A program made the position numbers and the translations under genes. DNA of 6,737 nucleotides, taken from assembly GCA_027295435.1 (NCBI GenBank), contig JAPUKX010000052.1, forward strand, positions 1-6,737, in the 5' to 3' direction. Under the pieces are notes generated by a model. That model did no database searches. It was not told the origin of the DNA and saw only the letters and a program-made list of their open reading frames with translations. Positions within the stretch are counted from its first letter, which is position 1; each line of letters opens with the position of its first letter. Positions 1-4,636 of this stretch are shown one piece after another. The stretch comes from Planctomycetota bacterium (GTDB lineage: Bacteria > Planctomycetota > Phycisphaerae > Phycisphaerales > SM1A02).

Positions 1-141
1 GTTGGGCCGCAGCGCCGGCTCTATGTGCCCGCGGCCTGGGTGACGCCCGGCCAGCCCAACGAGCTGGTGCTGTTCGACGAGCACGGCTTTGCCCCGCACC
101 GCACTCGCATCGTGTTCAGCGCCACCGGGCCGTTGGAGTGA
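1..141 (+). CDS. C-terminal end of probable GH35 beta-galactosidase (5' partial)
   Basis: Frame 1 is open from the first base to a TGA at 139-141 and gives 46 residues. The segment GPQRRLYVPAAWVTPGQ, followed by NELVLFDEHG, resembles the last beta-sandwich of family 35 glycoside hydrolases, where a 'GPQ..LYVP..WL..G.N.LVVFE' strand pair lies near the C-terminus. Family members hydrolyse terminal beta-galactosides and are often exported in polysaccharide-degrading bacteria. The catalytic domain lies upstream of the window, so activity, signal peptide and full length cannot be judged. The next gene begins 20 bases later, or overlaps by four bases (GTGA) if its GTG start at 138 is used, so the two may share a transcript. 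Another hydrolase with a similar galactose-binding-like C-terminal domain is the main alternative. Confidence 0.7.
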   Translation, partial: VGPQRRLYVPAAWVTPGQPNELVLFDEHGFAPHRTRIVFSATGPLE

Positions 142-161
142 AGGGCGAACATCCAACCCCA

Positions 162-596
162 ATGCGGTGCAAGGCCTGCGGCTATGATCTGCGCAGCCTG
201 CCGGAGCACCGTTGCCCGGAGTGCGGGCGGCGATTCGATCCCGATAATCCCCGGACGTTTCTGACGAAGCCGGTTTGCGGCCGTCGGTATCTATTACTTG
301 CAGTCGTCGGAACCGTGTTAGTCGCGACACCGCTGATCATTGCAGAGCTGGCCGACCTCGACGTCCTCCATCTCCCCCCTTTACTGGGGCTGGTGCTCTT
401 GTTGCCACTGTGGATGCCGACGGGGTTCGTGGTCGGATGGTATGTGTTGCGCACCAGCGGTAGGGTGATGGGGGACCGGCTGCCATGGACGGAACATCAT
501 CAGGCATTTGTGATGGCATTCCTCCTCAGCTGTTTTATCCTGATCGGGGGGTTTGGTGCGGTGATTTTCCAGCTGATCGCGCGACTGGTAGGTTGA
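162..596 (+). CDS. Zinc-ribbon membrane protein, planctomycete type, function unknown
   Basis: The product is 144 residues from ATG 162. It opens with a compact zinc ribbon: C3-x2-C6-GYDLR and C18-PE-C21-G, followed by FDP. This N-terminal pattern is common in small uncharacterised planctomycete membrane proteins. Three hydrophobic segments follow at about residues 43-62, 73-96 and 115-138, so the ribbon should sit on one face of the inner membrane. I chose ATG 162 because it puts the ribbon right at the N-terminus, as is usual for this style of protein. A GTG at 138 would add eight residues (MKGEHPTP) and overlap the upstream stop as GTGA. Neither start has a well-placed Shine-Dalgarno sequence. 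No catalytic motif is visible and I do not assign a function. It may be co-transcribed with the hydrolase gene upstream. Confidence 0.8.
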   Translation: MRCKACGYDLRSLPEHRCPECGRRFDPDNPRTFLTKPVCGRRYLLLAVVGTVLVATPLIIAELADLDVLHLPPLLGLVLLLPLWMPTGFVVGWYVLRTSGRVMGDRLPWTEHHQAFVMAFLLSCFILIGGFGAVIFQLIARLVG

Positions 597-638
597 TCCG
601 TCCCCGCGTTGTGCCCCATCCTTCATGACGCACCATTC

Positions 639-650
639 CGCAAGCTTGCG
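639..650. repeat. 12-bp perfect palindrome upstream of the methyltransferase gene
   Basis: CGCAAGCTTGCG reads the same on both strands and lies 41 bases before the methyltransferase start, in the 95-base gap that follows the zinc-ribbon gene. It overlaps the -35-like hexamer of the candidate promoter at 646-674. It could be an operator, a target site of the methyltransferase, or chance. As RNA it could form only a short hairpin with no run of T after it, so it is a poor terminator. Confidence 0.45.
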
Positions 651-674
651 CCATGCAGTGATCGGCGGTACACT
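646..674 (+). promoter_or_regulatory. Weak sigma70-like promoter candidate for the methyltransferase gene
   Basis: TTGCGC (646-651) and TACACT (669-674) are separated by 17 bases, the ideal sigma70 spacing, but they match the consensus hexamers only 3/6 and 4/6. Transcription would start near 681, leaving a leader of about ten bases that begins inside the ribosome-binding site. That makes the call tentative; read-through from upstream genes is equally possible. Confidence 0.22.
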
Positions 675-678
675 GGTT

Positions 679-691
679 GGGGGAGGCCTCC
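679..691 (+). promoter_or_regulatory. Ribosome-binding site of the methyltransferase gene, inside a palindrome
   Basis: GGGGGAGG (679-686) lies five bases before ATG 692. This decides the start in favour of ATG 692 over the in-frame TTG at 677, which the site itself overlaps. GGAGGCCTCC (682-691) is also a perfect 10-bp palindrome that runs up to the start codon. Confidence 0.7.
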
Positions 692-1759
692 ATGGCTGAA
701 CGAAAGAACATCGACTTCGATCGTCCCGGCGGCTACGCGATGCCCAAGGGTGCTACCCAGGTGCACCGCCAGGCCGCGAAAGCCATGATCGACGCCGATG
801 TCCGTCTCTACGGCGACAGCGCCAAGCTCTACCAGCCTCAACGGATGAACCCGCCGCGGCGAGTCAGGCCGAAGTACCAGGCCGACGATCCCGACACGCG
901 CGTCTACGTCGGCGACTGTCGCGATGTACTGCCGAATCTGCCGGACAAAGGCAAGGTCGACCTGATCTTCGCCGACCCGCCTTTCAACTGGAATGTGCCG
1001 TACGACCAATGGCACGATGGGATGCCGCGAGCCGAGTACGAACGGTTTACCTTCGATTGGCTCGATGCGTGTATTGATGCTCTTTCACGGCGCGGATCGC
1101 TCTGGGTGAACATCCCCGACGACACTGCCGCTGAGGCGGTCCTGCATTTGAAGCGCCGCGGGCTGACCATGATCAACTGGTGCATCTGGCATTTCCGCTT
1201 CGGCCAGCACCGCGAAAGCTCATTCATCCTCAGCAAGGCCCACGTTCTGTACTTCGCCAAGGACCCCGACAACCGCATCTGGAACCCCAACGACATCCTC
1301 GAACTGTCCGACCGCGCGGCGATCTACGCCGACCCTCGCACCATGGCCAAGGAAAAGAACAAAGGCTTGCGGGTGCCGATGGACGTGTGGTACGGCCAAT
1401 ACTGGGGCCGCATCCAGGGCAATAACAAGGAGCGCCGCCACGGCCATCACAACCAGATCCCCGAGGTGTACCTGCAGCGCATCATCCGCGCGTGCTCCAA
1501 CCAGGGCGATCTTGTGCTTGACCCATTTCTCGGCAGCGGCACCACCTGCACCGTCGCCCGCGCCATTGCTCGCCGATCTATCGGAGTCGAGTACTCTGCG
1601 GTCCATGCCGCAAGCGCGTGGAAGCGCATCATCAACGTTGGCATGGTGCGAAGGGATGCAGGCGTGGGCCGGTCGTCGGCGATTGTGCAGCCCCGGCGAG
1701 GAAAAAGAGAAAAAGACGGCAGATTAGTCTTGGCAGCCGCGTCTTCGCGTGAACAATAG
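692..1759 (+). CDS. Beta-type DNA methyltransferase (N6-adenine/N4-cytosine family)
   Basis: This 355-residue protein fits the N6_N4_Mtase family, which transfers a methyl group from S-adenosylmethionine to an exocyclic amino group in DNA. A 'GDCRDVLPNLP' segment (74-84) precedes catalytic motif IV, ADPPFNW, with DPPF at 95-98. A probable target-recognition region follows, including IWHFRFG near W166. The SAM-binding motif DPFLGSGTT (FxGxG, F279-G283) comes late. The order IV, recognition region, I is the beta class. DPPF favours adenine over cytosine, where SPPY is usual, but this is not decisive. About 73 residues precede the core and a basic tail follows it. The start at ATG 692 is supported by a strong Shine-Dalgarno sequence. 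No restriction endonuclease, specificity subunit or other methyltransferase is nearby, so it appears solitary within this window. Its recognition sequence cannot be read from the protein. Confidence 0.9.
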   Translation: MAERKNIDFDRPGGYAMPKGATQVHRQAAKAMIDADVRLYGDSAKLYQPQRMNPPRRVRPKYQADDPDTRVYVGDCRDVLPNLPDKGKVDLIFADPPFNWNVPYDQWHDGMPRAEYERFTFDWLDACIDALSRRGSLWVNIPDDTAAEAVLHLKRRGLTMINWCIWHFRFGQHRESSFILSKAHVLYFAKDPDNRIWNPNDILELSDRAAIYADPRTMAKEKNKGLRVPMDVWYGQYWGRIQGNNKERRHGHHNQIPEVYLQRIIRACSNQGDLVLDPFLGSGTTCTVARAIARRSIGVEYSAVHAASAWKRIINVGMVRRDAGVGRSSAIVQPRRGKREKDGRLVLAAASSREQ

Positions 1760-1776
1760 GGTCGTCGGCAGTTCAC

Positions 1777-1781
1777 AGGAG
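1777..1781 (+). promoter_or_regulatory. Ribosome-binding site for the GTG start at 1790
   Basis: AGGAG lies eight bases before GTG 1790. It supports that non-ATG start, which also places a complete signal peptide at the N-terminus. Only 30 bases separate this gene from the methyltransferase stop, leaving little room for an independent promoter unless it lies inside the methyltransferase gene. Confidence 0.65.
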
Positions 1782-1789
1782 TATCGCCG

Positions 1790-3424
1790 GTGTACACATT
1801 GAGGAGCCCGATTGTGCTATGGGTGGCGGTCATGGTGGCTACCGCCGCCGCCTCGGCCGGGGAGCTTGCGGTGATCACTGTTCAACCGCCGCCCCATGCG
1901 TTGCAGGCTCCTATTGACGGGCCGATCGTCATCCAGTTCAACCAGCCGGTGGTACACGAGTCCGTCACCGCCGGCAGCTTCTGGGCGTTCGGGCGCGGGA
2001 GCGGAACCGTCCAAGGCACCTACACCTTCGCCAACAACGATAAGACGGTGACGCTGACGCCGGACCATCCATTCTCCGCCGGCGAGCACGTGATGGTGAT
2101 CCTCTCGCATGACATCCAAGCGGCGGATGGATCGCCGCTGCGAAGCGCCGGCTACTCCTACCAATTCTGTGTAAAGGCCGAGTCAGCGGAGATGGATTTT
2201 GAACAGGTCGACATCCTGTCCACGAACATTCCAGCGGGCGCGTCCAGCCGTCCGTATGGCGGCATCGCCTCCGACCTGAACAACGATGGCTGGCTTGACC
2301 TTACCATCGTCAACGAGGACACCGCAGACCTTCGGGTGTTCCTGAATCTCGCCGACGGCTCCGGCCAATACGGCGACTTCCTCCAGCCGCCATTCGCCGT
2401 CAACGATCGAGCCAGCCCGTCCGAGCCGGCCGACTTCAATCACGACGGCTTCGTTGACATCTGTGTCGCCAACATCAACACCAACACCGTCTCGATCCTG
2501 CTCGGTGCCGGCGACGGGACCTTCGGCCCCCAGCAGCAGATCATCGTCGGCTCGGCTCCGCGCGGCATTGCCGTGCTCGATGCGGACGGCGACGGCGACC
2601 TCGACATCGTCAACACCAACGCAGGCAGCTCCAACATGTCGTTGCTGCTCAACGACGGCAGCGGGGTGTTCGGCTCGCCCGTGTTCTTTGAAGGCGGCGG
2701 GGCCGGCGAGTGGGCGCTGGCCGCAGCGGATATGAACGATGACGGCATCCTCGATCTCGTTATCGGCGCTCGCACCAGCCAGCAGATCCTCGTCGATGCT
2801 GGCAACGGTGACGCAACGTTCACCCACATCTCCTCGCAGAGCGCCGCCGGAGCGGTGTGGATGCTCGTCTGCGGCGATCTGAACGGCGATGGCATCGAAG
2901 ATGTGTCCACCGCCAACAGCTCCGCCAACAACGGCGCGATCCTGCTCGGCGCCGGTGGCGGCCATCTCAGCGAGCCGCAAACCTATCGCACCGATCCCTT
3001 CCCCCTGGCCACTGACCTGGGCGACCTCGACGGCGATGGCGACCTCGATTGGGTCACCTCCAGCTTCGGCGGTGATTGGAGACTGTTCACGAACACCGGC
3101 GACGGCACATTCGTGTTCGCGCAAGAGTTCGCGGCTCCGGTCGCTGCGTCGTGCGCGCTGCTGCTGGATATCGACAACGACGGCGATCTCGACTTGGCGC
3201 TAATCGATGAGTTGGCCGACGTCGTCGTGATGATGAAGAACAGCGGCACGGCGATCCCCGCCGACCTCGATGGCGACGGTACGGTCGGCATCCTCGACCT
3301 GTTGATCCTGCTCAGCGAGTGGGGGCCGTGCCCCGCTCCGCCGGATGATTGCCCCGCCGATCTGAACGGCGACGGCGCCGTGGGCATCCTCGACCTGCTC
3401 ACACTACTCGCCAATTGGGGATAG
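1790..3424 (+). CDS. Secreted FG-GAP/VCBS propeller protein with Ig-like domain and dockerin-like tail
   Basis: The 544-residue product starts at GTG with a signal peptide: R5, a hydrophobic core at 8-21, and likely cleavage after ASA at 21-23. Residues about 25-133 form a Big_5 (SbsA-type) Ig-like domain, seen in IVIQFNQPVV, TVTLTPDHPF and the DGSPL segment. Seven calcium-loop repeats of the D-x-[DN]-x-DG-x-x-D type then begin at D162, D215, D264, D314, D363, D412 and D460. They are spaced 48-53 residues apart and alternate with LLNDGSGVFG-like strands. Seven such FG-GAP/VCBS units match an integrin-like seven-bladed beta-propeller. Residues 492-544 are a pair of dockerin-like repeats joined by a Cys-Pro-rich linker, ending exactly at WG. 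No enzymatic motif is visible, so a binding or structural role at the cell surface is inferred. The same tail recurs on the next gene. Confidence 0.9.
   Translation: MYTLRSPIVLWVAVMVATAAASAGELAVITVQPPPHALQAPIDGPIVIQFNQPVVHESVTAGSFWAFGRGSGTVQGTYTFANNDKTVTLTPDHPFSAGEHVMVILSHDIQAADGSPLRSAGYSYQFCVKAESAEMDFEQVDILSTNIPAGASSRPYGGIASDLNNDGWLDLTIVNEDTADLRVFLNLADGSGQYGDFLQPPFAVNDRASPSEPADFNHDGFVDICVANINTNTVSILLGAGDGTFGPQQQIIVGSAPRGIAVLDADGDGDLDIVNTNAGSSNMSLLLNDGSGVFGSPVFFEGGGAGEWALAAADMNDDGILDLVIGARTSQQILVDAGNGDATFTHISSQSAAGAVWMLVCGDLNGDGIEDVSTANSSANNGAILLGAGGGHLSEPQTYRTDPFPLATDLGDLDGDGDLDWVTSSFGGDWRLFTNTGDGTFVFAQEFAAPVAASCALLLDIDNDGDLDLALIDELADVVVMMKNSGTAIPADLDGDGTVGILDLLILLSEWGPCPAPPDDCPADLNGDGAVGILDLLTLLANWG
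2273..3196 (+). repeat. Seven FG-GAP calcium-loop repeats encoded in tandem
   Basis: The loop codons begin at 2273, 2432, 2579, 2729, 2876, 3023 and 3167, a period of 144-159 bases. Each encodes an aspartate-rich loop such as DLNNDGWLDL or DADGDGDLDI. In known proteins these loops bind calcium and mark the blades of a beta-propeller. The copies have diverged at DNA level, which points to an old duplication. Confidence 0.85.
3263..3421 (+). repeat. Dockerin-like double repeat at the C-terminus of the propeller protein
   Basis: The segment encodes 53 residues with two units starting at D492 and D524, 32 residues apart. Each unit has an EF-hand-like loop (DLDGDG, DLNGDG), then VGILDLL, and ends in WG. 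The linker GPCPAPPDDCPA carries two cysteines. Type I dockerins have two such calcium-binding units, but the linker and the terminal WG are of the planctomycete style. The domain ends at the stop codon. No cohesin is encoded in the window, so its partner is unknown. Confidence 0.8.
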
Positions 3425-3453
3425 CGGGCGAAGGTCGCAGGCGATCCTTTGCA

Positions 3454-3510
3454 CGTGGCCCGCATGCAAGCATGCCTGCAGCATGGTAATTCTGGCCGCT
3501 GCGGGCCACG
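3454..3510. repeat. 11-bp perfect inverted repeat with 35-base loop, possible terminator or operator
   Basis: CGTGGCCCGCA (3454-3464) and TGCGGGCCACG (3500-3510) are exact reverse complements, starting 30 bases after the propeller-gene stop. The loop holds repeated GCATG words (3462-3484), including two GCATGC palindromes. No T-run follows, so an intrinsic terminator is not well supported; a protein-binding site or a factor-dependent end is equally plausible. The rest of the 3425-3594 gap holds only the smaller hairpin listed separately. Confidence 0.5.
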
Positions 3511-3534
3511 GCTTCCGATAAGACGTTTCGGGTC

Positions 3535-3558
3535 CCGGCACGAGTCGCATTGTGCCGG
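3535..3558 (+). promoter_or_regulatory. Small hairpin upstream of the flagellin-like gene
   Basis: CCGGCAC (3535-3541) and GTGCCGG (3552-3558) form a 7-bp stem with a 10-base loop. It ends 36 bases before ATG 3595, so it could lie in the leader of that gene. No function can be assigned. Confidence 0.3.
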
Positions 3559-3584
3559 CGCCCGTCGGTGCATCATCAAGTCGC

Positions 3585-3590
3585 GGAGGG
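3585..3590 (+). promoter_or_regulatory. Ribosome-binding site for ATG 3595
   Basis: GGAGGG lies four bases before ATG 3595. It favours this start over the in-frame ATG-less upstream start at 3550, which would add the unremarkable stretch MCRRPSVHHQVAEGL and carry the ribosome site inside the coding region. Confidence 0.6.
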
Positions 3591-3594
3591 CCTG

Positions 3595-4425
3595 ATGCCA
3601 CAATCGTCTTCCCTGAAGTGCATCACCGGCTTCACGGCGATTCATTCGCTCATCGCGATCCACGCGGGCACGATGCTGAGCGCCTCGCCGCCCTTGCAGC
3701 GCAGCGGCGATTTGCTTGTGGAGCTTCAGGGCCTGATCCGATCTGAGGTTGCGATCGCCCGCGACAATGTCCGCCGACAAACCGCGCGGCAGCGTGAGAT
3801 CGATTCAGCCCTTGCGGAGATCGACCGGATCGCCGCAACCGCCAGCCGCCGTGCATTCAATCAACTCTACGAAGAGATGAACGCCGGCGGCGTTGGAACC
3901 CCGTGCGATGACCCCGCTGAGCTGTATCTCTCCACCGGCTTGACGCTGACCAATGGCGGCAGCGGTGCGATTTCATTGGAGATCGCAGGCAACGACGGAG
4001 TTCAGTCGTTTACCTTCGTATCCGGAACCAGCATGGCCAGCATCATCACGGCGATCAACGAGTTCACGGATGAAATCGGCGTGGTGGCGGTACAGAGTCT
4101 AGAGAATAACCAACGGGTCGAGCTCCAATCGACTGAAGCCGGCTCGCAACAGTTGGTCATGGTGACACAGCTCAGCGGGCCCAATCCCATCATCTTTGCG
4201 CAAGCCATCCGCGGAAGGGGCTTCTTTGAGCTGACCGACTTCGGGTTCGATGGCATCGTCGCGGACCTCGACTGCGACGGCGTCGTGAACGTGATCGATC
4301 TTCTGGCGCTGCTGAGAGCCTGGGGCCCGTGTCGCGCACCGCCCAATCCCTGCCCGGCCGACCTTGATAACGACGGCACCGTCGGCATCCTCGATCTGCT
4401 CATGCTGCTGGCCAACTGGGGCTGA
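3595..4425 (+). CDS. Flagellin-like segment fused to a dockerin-like tail; function unknown
   Basis: The 276-residue product is a mosaic. Residues 39-95 are mostly helical, and GDLLVELQGLI plus REIDSALAEIDRIAATA (67-83) resemble the D1 helix of flagellins ('...QLQIDSALESIDRIANTTSF'). Residues about 126-193 resemble the flagellin hook IN motif: FTFVSGTSMASIITAINEFT followed by a GVVAVQS strand and STEAGSQQLVMV. The conserved flagellin N-terminus and the C-terminal D0 helix are absent. Instead, residues 224-276 are a paired dockerin-like domain (D224, D256) ending at WG. Residues 8-31 are moderately hydrophobic and may be a weak signal peptide, but two histidines lie inside it. ATG 3595 is chosen because of its ribosome site. 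It probably cannot polymerise as a normal flagellin; a surface or adhesin-like role is inference only. Recognition is from memory of the families, without a search. Confidence 0.75.
   Translation: MPQSSSLKCITGFTAIHSLIAIHAGTMLSASPPLQRSGDLLVELQGLIRSEVAIARDNVRRQTARQREIDSALAEIDRIAATASRRAFNQLYEEMNAGGVGTPCDDPAELYLSTGLTLTNGGSGAISLEIAGNDGVQSFTFVSGTSMASIITAINEFTDEIGVVAVQSLENNQRVELQSTEAGSQQLVMVTQLSGPNPIIFAQAIRGRGFFELTDFGFDGIVADLDCDGVVNVIDLLALLRAWGPCRAPPNPCPADLDNDGTVGILDLLMLLANWG
4264..4422 (+). repeat. Dockerin-like double repeat at the C-terminus of the flagellin-like protein
   Basis: It encodes 53 residues, the same length as the tail of the upstream propeller protein, and aligns with it without gaps: 38 of 53 identical, counted by eye. 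The two units start at D224 and D256, again 32 residues apart, with the linker GPCRAPPNPCPA. The first unit is more divergent (DLDCDGVVNVIDLL); the second is close to the neighbour's and ends in the identical LLANWG. Confidence 0.8.
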
Positions 4426-4466
4426 TGCTCCGCCGACGTAGCTCGCCTATGTTCGGTAAGTTCATC

Positions 4467-4500
4467 ACCGCGTCTCAGGGCGCGGTCGTGCGGCGATTTT
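4467..4500 (+). terminator. Weak terminator candidate after the flagellin-like gene
   Basis: ACCGCG (4467-4472) and CGCGGT (4481-4486) form a 6-bp GC-rich stem with an 8-base loop. A run of four T follows at 4497-4500, ten bases after the stem. The stem is short and the T-run is displaced, so this is a poor intrinsic terminator, but it sits at a sensible place 42 bases after the stop. Confidence 0.25.
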
Positions 4501-4513
4501 GCGTCGATCGGCC

Positions 4514-4544
4514 TTGCGTGGCGGCGATTCGCCGGTAGTATAGT
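4514..4544 (+). promoter_or_regulatory. Sigma70-like promoter candidate for the metallopeptidase gene
   Basis: TATAGT (4539-4544) is a good -10 hexamer in otherwise GC-rich DNA. TTGCGT (4514-4519) is a partial -35 hexamer, 19 bases upstream, two bases longer than ideal. A short inverted repeat, CGGCGATTCGCCG (4522-4534), lies in the spacer. Transcription would begin near 4551, just before the strong hairpin at 4561-4584. Confidence 0.4.
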
Positions 4545-4560
4545 AGTGATTACAGATGCG

Positions 4561-4584
4561 GCGGACTGAAGTGCTTCAGTCTGC
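4561..4584 (+). promoter_or_regulatory. Strong 5'-leader hairpin before the metallopeptidase gene
   Basis: GCGGACTGAAG (4561-4571) pairs with CTTCAGTCTGC (4574-4584) along 11 positions with one G-U pair; the middle two bases are TG, so the real loop is probably four bases or more. It lies 52 bases before ATG 4637 and about ten bases after the predicted transcript start, a position suited to mRNA protection or control. No T-run follows, so it is not a typical terminator. Confidence 0.5.
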
Positions 4585-4620
4585 GCCGGGGGTCAACGCC
4601 CAGACGAACCGGAACGAATA

Positions 4621-4629
4621 AAGGAAGGG
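4621..4629 (+). promoter_or_regulatory. Ribosome-binding site of the metallopeptidase gene
   Basis: AAGGAAGGG lies seven bases before ATG 4637. It fixes that start, which also gives an intact signal peptide. Confidence 0.65.
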
Positions 4630-4636
4630 TCGATCC

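Noticed and set aside
692..1759. Possibility that the methyltransferase marks a phage-defence island
   Set aside because: No nuclease, helicase, specificity subunit, transposase or integrase is encoded in the window, and the neighbours are secreted or membrane proteins.
2454..2735. Ser/Thr/Pro-rich open frame on the + strand inside the propeller gene
   Set aside because: This is a frame-shifted reading of the propeller repeats. The true frame carries the calcium loops.
2183..3124. 313-residue open frame on the - strand
   Set aside because: It is the complement of the aspartate-rich propeller repeats; its composition and regularity are explained by those repeats.
2983..3780. 265-residue open frame on the - strand spanning the gap before the flagellin-like gene
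   Set aside because: It runs across the C-terminus of one supported gene, the intergenic repeat and the N-terminus of another, with low-complexity Ser/Arg/Pro-rich sequence and no ribosome site evident.
4490..4529. Direct repeat GCGGCGATT at 4490-4498 and 4521-4529
   Set aside because: Nine bases of GC-rich sequence repeated once is within chance in this composition, and no further copies are seen nearby.
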